64,000 bases of DNA from positions 1 to 64,000 of the forward strand of contig JACKQL020000132.1 of the NCBI GenBank assembly GCA_018296165.2. Direction: 5' to 3'. The stretch comes from Termitomyces sp. T153. Lineage: Eukaryota > Basidiomycota > Agaricomycetes > Agaricales > Lyophyllaceae. The translations under genes were made by a program, and so were the position numbers. The notes under the pieces were generated by a model that ran no database searches, was not told the DNA's origin, and was given only the letters and a program-made list of their open reading frames with translations. Below are positions 44,365 through 55,508 of the stretch, one piece after another (position 1 is the first letter of the stretch; the number at the start of each line of letters is the position of its first letter).

Positions 44365-45710
44365 CCACCCCCACCAGAGATATCACACATTGCCTAAAGA
44401 CAACCATGACCTTTGCCAATGGACAACAACAAGAACTCTAATTACTTGTTACAAAACTACACCCCTCTGCCTCCATTATCTTAGGCTTCTTATGGCTCTG
44501 CTCGACCAATCTCTGCATCAACTGGCCCAGTGTCACCCTCTGCCTTGACCAGGACAACCTGGCTGACTCCAGACTAGTGCCCTTCAATGTCTCACCTCCC
44601 TCTGGAAACTCCAAGGCTACAATTGACCCACTTCAGACCTCTTTGCAGCTCTGCTCAAGGTCTTCATAGTCATTTGTCATCAATGTCTGACTCAATGGCT
44701 CACCCAAGGTCCTCCCTGCCCTCATTGACAGCAGGGCCTCTAGCACCTTTATCAGCAGTCAACTTGACCTCCAGCACAACAACCTCGACAAACTCTTCAA
44801 GCTCCAACTCTTTGATGGAAGCCCCACCATAATAGGAATCACTCAGTACCATGACAACACTCTCACCCTCAACAATGACCTGTGGTTTCAGGCCTGGCTT
44901 CTCATCACCCAACTCCCCCCAACAACTCTAATTGTGCTTGGACTTCCATGGCTGCAAGATGTCAACTCTGACATTGACTGGAAAAACCTTACCATACAAT
45001 TTCCCAGCTCTCAAGCAAGGCTAGTGGCTGCCATCTTCCTCCACCTCCAGTCTGTCTTAGGCCCCAACATCCCTGCCCCTGGCACCAGCACCTCCAGAGC
45101 AATCCAAAGCCCTTAACTTTCAATGGTGACCCAGAAGGTGAAAGAAATGCAACTCTGCCAGTTGACATCAAAATCATTGGTGCCATCCCCTTTGCATGCA
45201 TCTTACAAGATGGCATTCCCACCTTCCAGCTACAAATCATGTTAGTGTTACTGGAGGAGCACCTCCATACAGAAACTACCTCACCAGAGTGCAAAACAGA
45301 GGAGCAGATCCTATACAAAGTAGTTTTCCCAGAGTATCATGAATTTGCTGACATGTTATTTAAAGGGAGTGCCAAAGAACTTCTCCCACATTGCTCCTAC
45401 AATCACAAGATTGACCTCAAAGAAGGCACCTTGCCCCTGTTTGGCAAAATCTACAACATGTCTGAGATTGAGCTCTGGGCCCTGAAGGAATACCTTGATG
45501 ACATGCTCAGAAAAGGCTTCATATGCCTGTTGATCTCCACCATCAGCACTCCAGTCTTCTTTGCCAAGAAGAAGGATGGATCACTCAGACTCTGCATAGA
45601 ATACTGGGGACTCAACAAAGTCACCAAAAAAGCTGGTATCTCTCCTCCTGATCAGAGACCTTGTTGACTGCCTTTGCAGTGCCAAGATCTACACAAAGAT
45701 AGACCTCTGC
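44365..45710 (+). pseudogene. Chromovirus protease copy 2 and start of reverse transcriptase
   Basis: After degenerate sequence, the protease is seen as LPSLTAGPLAPLSAVNL in one frame and, in the right frame, LDLQHNNLDKLFKLQLFDG, TIIGITQYHDNTLTL, LIVLGLPWLQDVN and IDWKNLTIQF. Then FPEYHEFADMLFKGSAKELL, YNHKIDLKEGTLPLFGKIYN, MSEIELWALKEYLDDMLRKG, STPVFFAKKKDGSLRLCIEY and WGLNKVTKKA mark the reverse transcriptase fingers. It breaks at AKIYTKIDLC, where the second inverted repeat copy is inserted. Confidence 0.82.
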
Positions 45711-46678
45711 TGATACAATGTTGTCACACCATTGGGAACATAATAAATACCAGAAGTCAAAACAAGCATTTATTAAGGCTGAAAACTGTAGGCCTCCTAG
45801 TAAAACAAGTTCCAGCAACATTATCCCTTTAAATACACTAGAAGAAATACAGAACAGGATAGTACAAGGACTATACTAGACTATACACTCAATAATAGTC
45901 CAATCACTGTTATGGGAGGGGAAGCATGGGACTGGCAAAAGCACCTGAGTGGCATCAATTCTGGCAAGATCTAGATCTGATCTAAGAATAACCAGATTGG
46001 AATGTTGACTGAAAGGAGGTAAAGGGGGAATGAATGAGAAAGAATGGAATGAAGGGAAGGGAAAGGAAGATGAATGAAAGAATATGAAATGAATGGAATG
46101 AAGGGAAGGGAAAGGAAGATGCATGGAAGAACCTGAATGGGGAAGAATATGAAATGAATAAAGGAAGATTAATGGAATGAATGGGAGGGAACAGATGAAT
46201 AGAAGAACCTGAATGGGGAAGAATATAAATGGAAGAAATACAGAGGAGGGAGAGATAAATGGGGCAAATGGCAGCTAAGAATGCAAAGGAGGAATGATGG
46301 AACCAGGAACTGGCCTGTGGCACTGAAACAGGCATGCCAAAAGGGGGAATTAGAATAACAGTTATGAATAAGGGGCTGGAAAGTATGGAACCAAAAGTCA
46401 CATGTAGGGGGTGGTCTGTGCACTGTAGAAAAAGGTATAAATAGCCCAAGTAGAGTAGCAAATAGACAGGCAATTAATAGGCAAAGGCTCAGTAGTTCTC
46501 AGGGAGTGAATCACTTGGGCTGGAGTTTATTGAAACATCTCTACATTTAGAATAGAAATATTTTGGAAGTAAACCTCAACCTCAAACATTTATCAAGATA
46601 TTAGTGTGGAATTGGAGTAGACTTCCTAAGTCTTCAAGAAAGCCCCAGAACTATCAGTATTACTCTAACCTAGTACTA
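45711..46678 (+). repeat. Inverted repeat partner 2, LTR- or MITE-like (968 bp)
   Basis: Begins tgatacaatgttgtcacacc and ends ctaacctagtacta. It has a tataaatag box at about 46,436 and a polypurine array (gaatggaatgaagggaaggg units) at 46,015-46,250. It splits the chromovirus RT frame between TKIDLC and YNNVQIAPG. No clean target duplication was found. Confidence 0.8.
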
Positions 46679-47140
46679 TACCACTCCAGCTACAACAATG
46701 TCCAGATTGCTCCAGGACATGAATGGAAGACTGCCTTTTGCACCCACTATGGCCTCTTTGAGTACCTAGTAATACTCTTCAGAATGACTAACTCCCCTGC
46801 CACCTTCCAGTACTTCATGAACAACAACTTCCACAACATGAATGACATTTCTGTTATTGTGTACCTGAACAACATACTGATCTACTTGAACTCACCCAAG
46901 GTGTATCCAGATCATGTCTGCCATGTTCTAGAACAACTCCAGGAGTACCACCTCCACACCAAACCCAAGAAATGCTCCTTTCACACAACAGAGGTTAAAT
47001 ACCTTGGAGTCATTATCACTCCTAATGGCGTGCGCATGGACCCCACCAAGGTTGAGGCCATACTCAACTGGCCCCCACTACAGAACATCAAGGAGGTACA
47101 GTCATTCCTTAGGTTTGCTGACTTTTATTGCCTGATTCAT
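46679..47140 (+). pseudogene. Chromovirus reverse transcriptase, palm to connection
   Basis: Reads YNNVQIAPGHEWKTAFCTHY, GLFEYLVILFRMTNSPATFQ, FMNNNFHNM and VIVYLNNILIYLNSP. Further blocks are VLEQLQEYHLHTKPKKCSFH, EVKYLGVIITPNGVRMDP, KVEAILNWP and VQSFLRFADFY. The catalytic YLDD box is YLNN (codons 46,868-46,873), so polymerase activity is lost even without the other breaks. Confidence 0.85.
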
Positions 47141-47530
47141 TAACAACTACTCCAGAATCACCAAGCTCCTCAACCAAGTCATGCAAAAGGACACCCCTTG
47201 GGAATGGGATAGCAAGTGTCAAAGTGTGTTCCTTCTCTTCAAAAAGGCCTTCACCTCTACTCCAGTCCTCTGCCACTTTGACCCCTCCCTGCCTATTGTG
47301 CTCAAATGCAATGCCTCTGACTATGCCATCACCAGAATACTCCCCCAATCTGACTCTGGAGGCAAGGATCTCTGCCCCATTACCTTCTACACCCACTTGA
47401 TGATCCTTGCAGAGCTCAACTACAATATAAATAACAAGGAACTCCTTATAATTGTCAAAGCCTTCTGTCAGTGATGGGCCTACCTTGAGGGATCCCTGCA
47501 CTGCATTCAAGTCTATTCCAACCATAACAA
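47141..47530 (+). pseudogene. Chromovirus RNase H
   Basis: Motifs: TPWEWDSKCQSVFLLFKKAF, LCHFDPSLPIVLKCNASDYA, where the family has a catalytic Asp before ASD-A, TFYTHLMILAELNYNINNKE and LLIIVKAF. A stop codon follows at CQ-stop. Confidence 0.75.
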
Positions 47531-48320
47531 TCTGCAGTACTTCACAACCACAAGTCCATTTGCCTCAACATACTCTGGCAACACCATGACCACAAGCTGC
47601 ACAGGCACCCAGGAATTTGTAAGACCCTTCAGCTTATCTCCTAGACTTACTTTTGGCTAGAAATGAAGAAGGATGCACACAATATGTCAGGGCCTGCAAG
47701 CCTTGTCTCCAAGCTGAGGTACCTTGCCACAGCCCTCACAACTACTAAAGCCCTTCCCTGTTAGTTGGTGCCCCTGGTCCTTGATCTAAATGGACCACAT
47801 TGTCAAACTCCCTGACTCCAAAGGTTTCAACACAATCCTTGTTATAGTCTGCCACCTCACCAAGCAAGCCCTCTTTGTCCCCTGCCACACCACTGACAAT
47901 GCTCTGGAGTTTGCTAAACTATTTCTTGAACACATATTGTCCAAGCACAGACTTCTGGATGACATTGTCTCTAACTGCAGACCTCGATTTGTATCCCAAT
48001 TCTGGAAATTGCTATGCAAGGCACTTGAAATAAGAACCAACCTCTCTACCACCTACTACCTGGAGACTAATGGACAGACAGAACAAGTAAACCAGACATT
48101 GGAACAGTACCTCCACCTCTATGTTGACTATTTGCAGAATGACTGGTGCACAGAACTCCCTCTTGCCAAGTTTACCTACAACAACACACCACACTCTGCC
48201 ACTGGAGTTTCCCCTTTTTATGCCAATAAGGGCTACAACCCCCAACTTATGCTATGCCTCAAGGACATCCCCTCCCACATCACTCACAAGGTTGCTGAAG
48301 ACCTCCAAACACTTCACTAG
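47531..48320 (+). pseudogene. Chromovirus integrase
   Basis: The zinc-binding part is degraded (47,531-47,785). The core frame starts MDHIVKLPDSKGFNTILVIV with the first Asp, then IVSNCRPRFVSQFWKLL, where the second catalytic Asp is replaced by Asn. The sequence ETNGQTEQVNQTLEQYLHLY retains Glu. LAKFTYNNTPHSATGVSPFY and ANKGYNPQL follow. Inactive by mutation of the DDE triad. Confidence 0.83.
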
Positions 48321-48817
48321 TCCCTCTGAAACAAGATCAACACTGCCAATCAAGCCTACTCCAAGCATGCCGACACTCAATGCAAACTGACCACCAACTG
48401 GCCCCCCAGCACCTTGGTCTGGCTTGATCAACAAAATTTCAAGACCTAGAGGCCCTCCATCAAGCTCAATCCAAATGTCTCAGCCTCTTCAAAGTCCTCC
48501 AGAAGGTCTCCATGCATGCCTACAAGCTTGACCTACTCCTGGGCCTGAAGGGCCTTCACCCTGTATTCCATGTATGACTTCTCAAAAAACACACTCTGGA
48601 TCCCTTCCCTGGGCAACACCCCAGTAAACCACCTCCCATCAAAGTCAAGGACAAATATCACTACAAGGTCAACCAAATCCTTGACTCCTGCATGGTCCAT
48701 GGCCAACCCCAGTACTTGGTCTGCTGAAAGGGCTATGGACCTGAGGACAACAGTTGGGAACCCCAAAAAACCCTGATGGAGCCCCCAACAAACTCCAGGA
48801 CTTCCATCAATGGCACC
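48321..48817 (+). pseudogene. Integrase C-terminal region and chromodomain
   Basis: In shifted frames the sequence gives GLKGLHPVFHV, then [27 protein letters not shown], a stop, and KGYGPEDNSWEPQKTLMEPP. The last parts match the chromodomain core (E/Y-V-x-x-ILDSR...YLVKWKGY...SWEP) that directs chromoviruses to heterochromatin by binding methylated histone H3. Confidence 0.83.
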
Positions 48818-49500
48818 TGTCACAACCCACTTCCTGGACCCCCATACATTTCCCAACAAACCCCCATCCCTCCAGAACCTCCCCCAATGCTTTGTCAAAC
48901 TTCCCCAGCACTCCATGCCTACTCTGGCTAACTCTGACAGCCCCCTGGCCAACTCTGATGTCTTTCCTGCAGCTGCCAGCGCTTCTCCTAGATCTCCTGA
49001 GCCCCTGGGACCACTTTCCTGCTGTGCCTGACCCCGTTACATGTCATAGACTTGACACCCTGGCCCCTCTGACTTACCCTGGAGCATCACAACAACTTCA
49101 GAATGGACTGCATCAACAATTGATCCCATCAAGATATCAACATGGCCTGCCCTCTGGTTGTAACTGACACTCATCAAGCTCTATCAAGCTCCACCAAGCC
49201 CCACCACCACAGCTGATGTTCCCGGAGCTCTTCAGTAGTCAGTATATAAGGCATAGAGTAGCTCTTCATACTCTAGTCTTGAGATTACCTACCTTACCTG
49301 ATGTGTTTCTAATTGTTTTTTCTCATGTTTTGTGTTCTGTGTCTCATTTTCCTTATTCTCAGTCTCCTAGTCTTATCTTGTCTCTATTCCATTATCATTT
49401 TGGTATCATTCCGTGTCTCCACCTGAATCTATTCTTATTCTCGCCTCATCTCTGCCTCATTTTGTTTGACTCCATCTCATCTTGTTTGATTCTGCCTATC
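48818..49500 (+). repeat. Chromovirus 3' LTR region
   Basis: Begins TGTCACAACCC directly after the chromodomain stretch, with tatataaggc at about 49,246. The same sequence in reverse occurs at 22,420-22,993. The exact 3' end is not defined. Confidence 0.65.
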
Positions 49501-49925
49501 ATGTTCAAGTCCTCCTGACCATAATGCCCTCACAAATTCTGTGATTACAATTAAAAACCTCCGACACTCCTTCACCAACTCCGGACCTCGCTACATGCTC
49601 AGCTCTGAACCCTATCAATCCCCATTGATCCCCCATCAGAACTCCAGCTCTGCTTCTGTCATTTGCATAGCCTCCACCTCCTCCACACCCACAATACTCA
49701 CATACAGACTTATGCCTGAACCCCACCAAGCCTGTCCCCCATTCCCATCCGCTACTCCTCTGGACCTCCCTGGACTTGCTCAGATCAATTTCCACTAACT
49801 ATCCTCATAAGTCCCCAGTGTTTGGAACACCTCCAAGTGCCCAGTTGTCAGTGCAGAGAATCATATCTGCCTAGTAAGAACTCACTCAGTGTAGCTGAGC
49901 CCCCATAGTCAGCAGAGCCTGACGG
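49501..49925 (+). pseudogene. Gag N-terminus following the LTR
   Basis: The plus strand from ATG 49,501 encodes FTNSGPRYMLSSEPYQSPL and CIASTSSTPTILTYRLM, the same gag leader found at 21,640-22,280 (minus). It is cut at about 49,925. A gag leader downstream of a 3' LTR suggests a tandem element sharing one LTR. Confidence 0.55.
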
Positions 49926-50754
49926 CATTGAAGATTGCTTTTAGATGGAAAAGCTTCAGAAGGCAGTATTAATATAGAATGTATAAAGTTGATAGTCTTC
50001 TATTAAGGGACTAGAATAGGAGGTTTTTTGCTCAGTACTATGATATATATCTATGTTTGAATAGACTAAATTGCTACTAGCTGTAGGCTACATCCTGTTT
50101 CTAAGGATCCATAGAGTTTTTGATCTGATGATTAGATGATGTATAGTCAGATATATTAAGTTGAAGACAACAGATGAGTGATGTCAAAGGTCTGATTGCT
50201 AAGTATTAGTACCACTTAGTAGTACTATAAATGAGATTGTAGATATCTTACTACTCAGATTGCTTTCCCTAATTTGTTTCTCTTTAGTATATTTTGGTGT
50301 CTAAAAATTGTCCAACATGCTCTTCAAAGTGCATGAGTAATAAGGGAATAGAAGGTGGTGGGGACTTTGATTGATCAATAATTCTAAATTTTCAAGTATA
50401 TTGTAGATGATCTATTGAGGTTAATCACTTGCAAGAGTTGGAATATTGAAAATCTAACCAAGCAAAGTGGAGTTTGGTCTGAATTCAGCATTATGTTAAA
50501 AATAATGGAATACTTATAAAGGAAGGTTCATTTGACTGAGTGAAATATAATTGAAAAAAAAATCATATAAAAGACTTACATTTACTGACATTGACAATGA
50601 CAGGACTATTGACACATTGATTTAAAAAAGAAAGACCAAAGTCAGCATATTGAAAGAAATGAGTGGGAAAGCTCATTAATATGACAATCTTGATTACTTT
50701 ATTGAGGAACTCTTATCAATAACATGAAAGACCCAAGTAGACAAACTGAGGTTG
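49926..50754. other. AT-rich unassigned sequence
   Basis: No ORF or recognised repeat end. It may be the target DNA into which the palindromic gypsy element inserted. Confidence 0.45.
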
Positions 50755-50759
50755 AGTTT

Positions 50760-51109
50760 TGTCAGGGGACTTCCATTTCCAACCTCCATGACTGGTTCCA
50801 GCACCTCCATAGCTTGTTCAATGTCTCTGGGGCTCTTTCCAGAACCCTGGAGTTCTCTGTATTACCTCAGCAACCATTTTCCTAGGATTAGGAGTGACTC
50901 CAGTCACCTGTACAGTAGTTCCCATGCCTCCACTGCCTGCTAATGTGCCGTGCTGAGCAGCAGAGATCCTTAGACTTGTTCTTTTTGGATTTCCCTTTGC
51001 TAGGTGATTAGTTACTGATTTGTATCATTGTATACTCTGCTAATATACTTTGGATTCCCCTCTGCTAGCTGCATGACTTCAATCTGCTGCTCCGGAGGTT
51101 GCCCTTACA
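50760..51109 (+). repeat. LTR, left arm (350 bp)
   Basis: TGTCAGGGGACTTCC ... GGTTGCCCTTACA in plus orientation. It is homologous to 57,270-56,924 and to the solo LTR at 35,754-36,194. Confidence 0.88.
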
Positions 51110-52583
51110 GCAGAACAAGTCTTCTAAAACTGGCCTGGAAGCCCCACATAGCTGCAAGGAACCTCTGAGCCACTATTTGTCACTTCTCTATCAGGATTAA
51201 GCACTATAGAGTTTTATGTCTCAGCTTGCCAACCCAGACACACCCTTGGAGGCCCTAGCCCTGCAGGACAAAGCCTGGACTCACTTGCTCCACCTAGAGA
51301 CCCAGGTGCAATTAATGCAATCATCTCTCACCCACTATATAACCAAACTCTCTATCCTCTGTTAAACAACAGATCTTATCTTCCAATCCCTCCAGGCACT
51401 GCTAGAATGCCTAAGCCCTAACTCTGCCCCTCCCACAGTGGCAGAAACAGCTCCTTCTGGTGACTCTACAGCCACAGATCCCTTGTCCGGCACTGCCAGA
51501 TGCATACAACAGCACCCAATCCAGTGAGGAGTGATTTCTACAGTCCTGCCTCACCTACATCCACTTTAGCAGGGACACTTTTGACTCTGATGCATTGAAA
51601 ATAGCCTGGGTGCTGTCATACATGAAGACCAAATGTGCCTCCACCTATGCACTGTGAGTTTTCCACCATCCCAGAAGTGTGGGGAGCTTTTCAGACTGGG
51701 CCACCTTCAAGAAGGACTTGCATGTGGAATTCTTCCCATTAGACCCCACCAAGACAGTTGCACTGATGCTGCATGACAGGGAGCAGTACGGACAAGGAAA
51801 GCATACATTGGATGAGTACATTGACTCATTCTGAGCCCTGGTCAAACAGGCTACCTACCCCAACAGCCTCCAACTATGCCTCACCTTCTAGAACAGCTTG
51901 CACTCTGCTTTAGTGGGATGCATTGACAACTTGGCAGAGGATTGCCCTGACAATGAAAAGATTGCATCATGGTATGAGGTGGCCTGAGACCAATGGCAGC
52001 TCATGGAGATACAGAGAGAGCTCCACTGCCCCTATTCCATGCTGCACCCCACTCCACTCAGCAACCTCCACCACCCTGTGCCTACTCATCCAGTGCTGGC
52101 CCTCACTCCAGCTGCCCCTGCAGTGCATCCCCTACCATCAGAGATCCCCATAGATGTGGATGTGGCCCCACTGTTGTGCCAGAGATGCAATAAGCCCAGG
52201 CACTTTGTGCAGCACTGTTCCCTGGGCCTGGAGGTATGCTACCTCTCCATAGCAGAGCAGAAGGAACTTCTCCTGCAGCTCTTGGCTGCATAAGCCACTG
52301 CCAGAGCTCTGTCATTGGACCAGCTCATGCTGAAGTTGACTCTGGAGGAAGCCAGTATGTGCACCTCATCTCTGGAGCAGGAGGAGGATTTTTAGTCAAG
52401 CAATGGATGAGGTGTATGCCTCTGTTGCTAGGTGCTGACAGGTTCTCTTGTCTGTTGATAGAAAATGAAACTGCCTTTTCCAATGCCCTTCATTCTGAGA
52501 CAGAAGAACCTCAAAGCCCCCTTCCAGATGTACAAACACTAACTCCAGAGCCCCTGCCAAGCTCTCCAACACCTTCAAAGGTC
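51110..52583 (+). pseudogene. Gypsy gag, left arm
   Basis: The leader starts near 51,217 with MSQLANPDTPLEALALQDKA and WTHLLHLETQVQLMQSSLTH. Many stops and frameshifts follow. The zinc knuckle CQRCNKPRHFVQHC is encoded near 52,179-52,220 with the conserved Gly changed to Arg. The next frame ends with LIENETAFSNALHSETEEPQ. It is the same protein as on the minus strand at 56,818-55,509. Confidence 0.8.
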
Positions 52584-53200
52584 CAACATAGGCATCAGAG
52601 AGGCCATGGAGCTTGCAGACATTCCTCTGGTATAGATTCATGGCATCCATGGCAGAGCATGTGGTGTGGGTCAGAATGAAGTGTGCTTGCTTGCTGTACA
52701 GGTCTACCACCACCATGATTGCATCATAACTATGGATGTCAGGGAGCTCTACAATGAAGTCCACAGAAGCCATGCTCCATTGTTCTGCAGGCACAGGTAG
52801 TGGGTGTTACTGTTCATAGGGAGTTGACATTGGAGCTTAGTCCTGAGGCAGAAATCGCATGTACTAGTGTAGAATCCAATATACCAGGACATCTGGGGCC
52901 ACCAATAGTTCTTCAATACTAGCTCCAAGTGTCTTCCACTGTCTGGAGTGCCCCATGATGCAGGAGTCATGGTGTTGCTCCATAATCCTCTGATAGAGCT
53001 CCAGACCATTAGGGACATAGATATGGTCTTGGAAAGTCAGGATTCTGTCCTGGAGGGCCCATTCATCTGTGCAGACCACCTTAATACCAGGGGTATGCCC
53101 CAACTTCAGCATCCAAGTGGCTTGTGCCACAAGCTCCTCCTGCTGACTATCTTGATTACCCTGCCATATGTTTCAGAGGATGTCCACTTCTGCTCCCTCA
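52584..53200 (-). pseudogene. Gypsy integrase, truncated
   Basis: The zinc region reads QHHDSCIMGHSRQWKTL, VLKNYWWPQMSWYI and STCDFCLRTK. The core has SVDFIVELPDIHSYDAIMVV, with the first catalytic Asp, and stops at HGLSDAYVG, just before the second catalytic Asp. At that point the sequence switches to inverted gag. Confidence 0.83.
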
Positions 53201-53800
53201 ATAGCTAGAGCCTCCATGGCTTGGATTGCAAACAGTTTGGGGCAGAGGAGCACAATGTTGCTGTTATCCTCCTCTCCCATGCCATGGTCCACTCTCTAAG
53301 ACAGGGCATCCAGTTTTCCCATGCTCTGGCCAGGCTTGTAGTGCAAGGAGAAATCAAAGTTGGTGAGGTAGAGGGACCACTGGGCCTGTTGGCAATTGAG
53401 CTTCTTGGCTGTCTGAAAGTATTTGAGGTTCTTGTGATCCATTCAGACCTCAAACTTGTGCTGCACACCTTTGAGGAAGTGCTGCCACTCCTCTAATAAC
53501 CAGATGATGGCCAGCATCTCCTTGTTGTGGATCTCATAGTTCTGCTCTACTGTGTTCAGGCTCTTGGAGTAAAGGCCACTGGATGCCACTTCCTGTCCTC
53601 CAGAGATTACTGTGAGAGCACAGCTCCAGTGGCAAGTTGGAGCTGTCAGCTTCCACCTGGAAGGGAGAGTTGTCATCTGGAAAGAGGAGGATGGGTCAGG
53701 AGGTCACTGCAGACTTGAGGGTGTTGAAGGCCATCTGCTCTGGAGGTCCCCAACTCTATATAACATCCTTTCCAGTGAGGTCAAATAGCAAAAAGACACA
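53201..53800 (-). pseudogene. Gypsy RNase H
   Basis: Frame 53676-53443 reads GLYSKSLNTVEQNYEIHNKE and MLAIIWLLEEWQHFLKGVQH, the conserved S-K-x-L...E-x-N-Y-x-x-x-x-K-E-ML block. A following frame gives the DHKNL-type region toward 53,205. Several stops. Confidence 0.8.
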
Positions 53801-54580
53801 GTGCAAGAAGTCCTGGATGAATCTCTAATAGAAGTTTGCAAAGCCAAGGAACACCTGCACCTCCTTCTTGTTCTTGGGCTCTGGCCACTCCACCACACCT
53901 GCCACCTTCACCAGATCCATCTCTGCAGCTCTGTGCAAGATGATCAGACTGAGATACTCAATCTGGGTCTGTTCAAACTCACACTTCTCTGATTTGAGGT
54001 AGAGTTAGTGCTGGCAGAGGAATTTCAGGACAAGGCAAGTGATCCAATGGTGTTCCTCCAGCATTTTAGTATAGATGAGGATATTGTTAAGGTACATGCA
54101 CACTATGCCCTCTGCTATGAGGTCCCAGAAGATGTTGTTCATTATGGTCTGGAAGGTGGCAGGGCTATTGGTGAGCCTGAAGAACATAACAAGCAGCTCA
54201 AACAATCCCCAGTTGGTCTGGAAGGCAGCCTTCCACTCATCTCCTTCCTGGATGCACACATTGTTGTAACTCCACCAGACATCCAATTTAGTGAAGTATT
54301 GCACACCCTGGAGGTTGTTGATGAGCTCAGAGATGAGGGGGAGGGGGTAATGGTTCTTCACTGTCATGGCATTGAGAACCTAGTAGCCCTGGACTAGTCA
54401 GAGTGACCCATCCTTCTTCTTGATAAAGAAGACAGGAGATGCCATTGGAGACTTGGATGGGTGGATATGACCAGAGTCCAGATTTTCTTGTAGGAATGCA
54501 TCAATCTTGTCCTGCTCCCTGGGCACAAGTGGGTAAACCTTACAGCTAAAGGTGTGGAATCTGGCAGCAGTTCAATGGCA
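53801..54580 (-). pseudogene. Gypsy reverse transcriptase
   Basis: Read on the minus strand: a [20 protein letters not shown] start, [85 protein letters not shown] and CMYLNNILIYTK. The catalytic Asp pair is Asn-Asn (54,083-54,088). It continues to a GFANFY block near 53,830. Confidence 0.85.
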
Positions 54581-55508
54581 TGGTCCTACCTCTTGCACTC
54601 CAGAAGCAAGTCAAACAAGGCTTTGAAGAACACATCCTCAAATACATGAAGGTAGGGAGGTATCACATCCTGGAACTCTCAGGGTGTGGCATTAGCAGCA
54701 AACACCTGGGCCAGCTGCTGGAACATGGTTTGGCTAGCCCAGATCTCCATAGCAGAGGGTGGCAGGCATATGGTGGTAGTGTAGATTTGATCCCCCACTT
54801 CTACCACTTCATCCAGGAACTCTGGCTCACTTATGCCACCAAACTCCTCTCCACACTCCTCCTCCAGGCCTCCACCATTGCTTCAGTTGTCCTTATAAAG
54901 GGCCTCTCTTAAAGGGCCTCTCTATGAGGGAACACCAGAGGTGAGGGATCTAGGAGGTCTAGATCTGCAAAGGGGAGAGGGCCAGCACAATATGCATGGA
55001 TGGCTACATGCTTTCAAGCTCAGGCCTGGTGCTCCACTCTGTCCTCTGTGGTGCAGGTGGAGCACTTCCAGGGGCACCTGCTCATGGTTACCTCTCCCTT
55101 GGTCTAATTGACCTTGGGGTTATGCTCATAGAGCCATGTGAAACCAAGGATCATGTCCTGTCTACCCAAGCTAGTGATGGCAAACATGGCACACTCTGTG
55201 TGGTTCTGATAACAGAGGACCAGGTCAAGCATAGAGTTGATGGCACCCACTTTGTTAGGCATTCTGTTAATGTTGTAGACAGAAATGGGCTTGGGGAGGG
55301 GCTGTGTGGTCAGGCCATAGCATCTGACAAACTCCAAATCCAGAAACAGTCCTGTTGCTCCACTATCCAAAAGAGCTGTGACTCTGTAAGTTTGCTGAGT
55401 GTCCATTGTCTCAATCTCCACATCAAGATACAAGCAGTTGGTGGACAGGCTGGAAGCCATCACATACTATTGGGGCATTTGACATACCCAAGTGGGGCCA
55501 TGCCAACA
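54581..55508 (-). pseudogene. Gypsy protease and linker
   Basis: The intact frame 55463-55104 includes YRVTALLDSGATGLFLDLEF, the aspartic protease active site DSGATG, then NKVGAINSMLDLVL and ITSLGRQDMILGFTWLYEHN. This D-x-GxTWL is the flap-distal block. The linker to RT (54,581-55,100) is broken. Confidence 0.83.

Larger units (their letters stand above)
42503..49500 (+). mobile_element. Chromovirus (Ty3/gypsy with chromodomain), decayed and interrupted
   Basis: In order on the plus strand: gag, protease (two overlapping copies), reverse transcriptase, RNase H, integrase, chromodomain, and LTR from 48,818. Two inverted copies of another repeat (43,594-44,364 and 45,711-46,678) interrupt it. 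The 5' LTR and gag start are missing, cut at the DIRS-like direct repeat. Stops, frameshifts and loss of RT aspartates make it inactive. Confidence 0.85.

Noticed and set aside
43802..44548. 248-codon plus-strand ORF rich in FHSSSFPF, looking like a membrane protein
   Set aside because: It is a translation of the polypyrimidine cattcat array inside an inverted repeat copy; the partner copy gives a similar frame on the other strand. No real domain.
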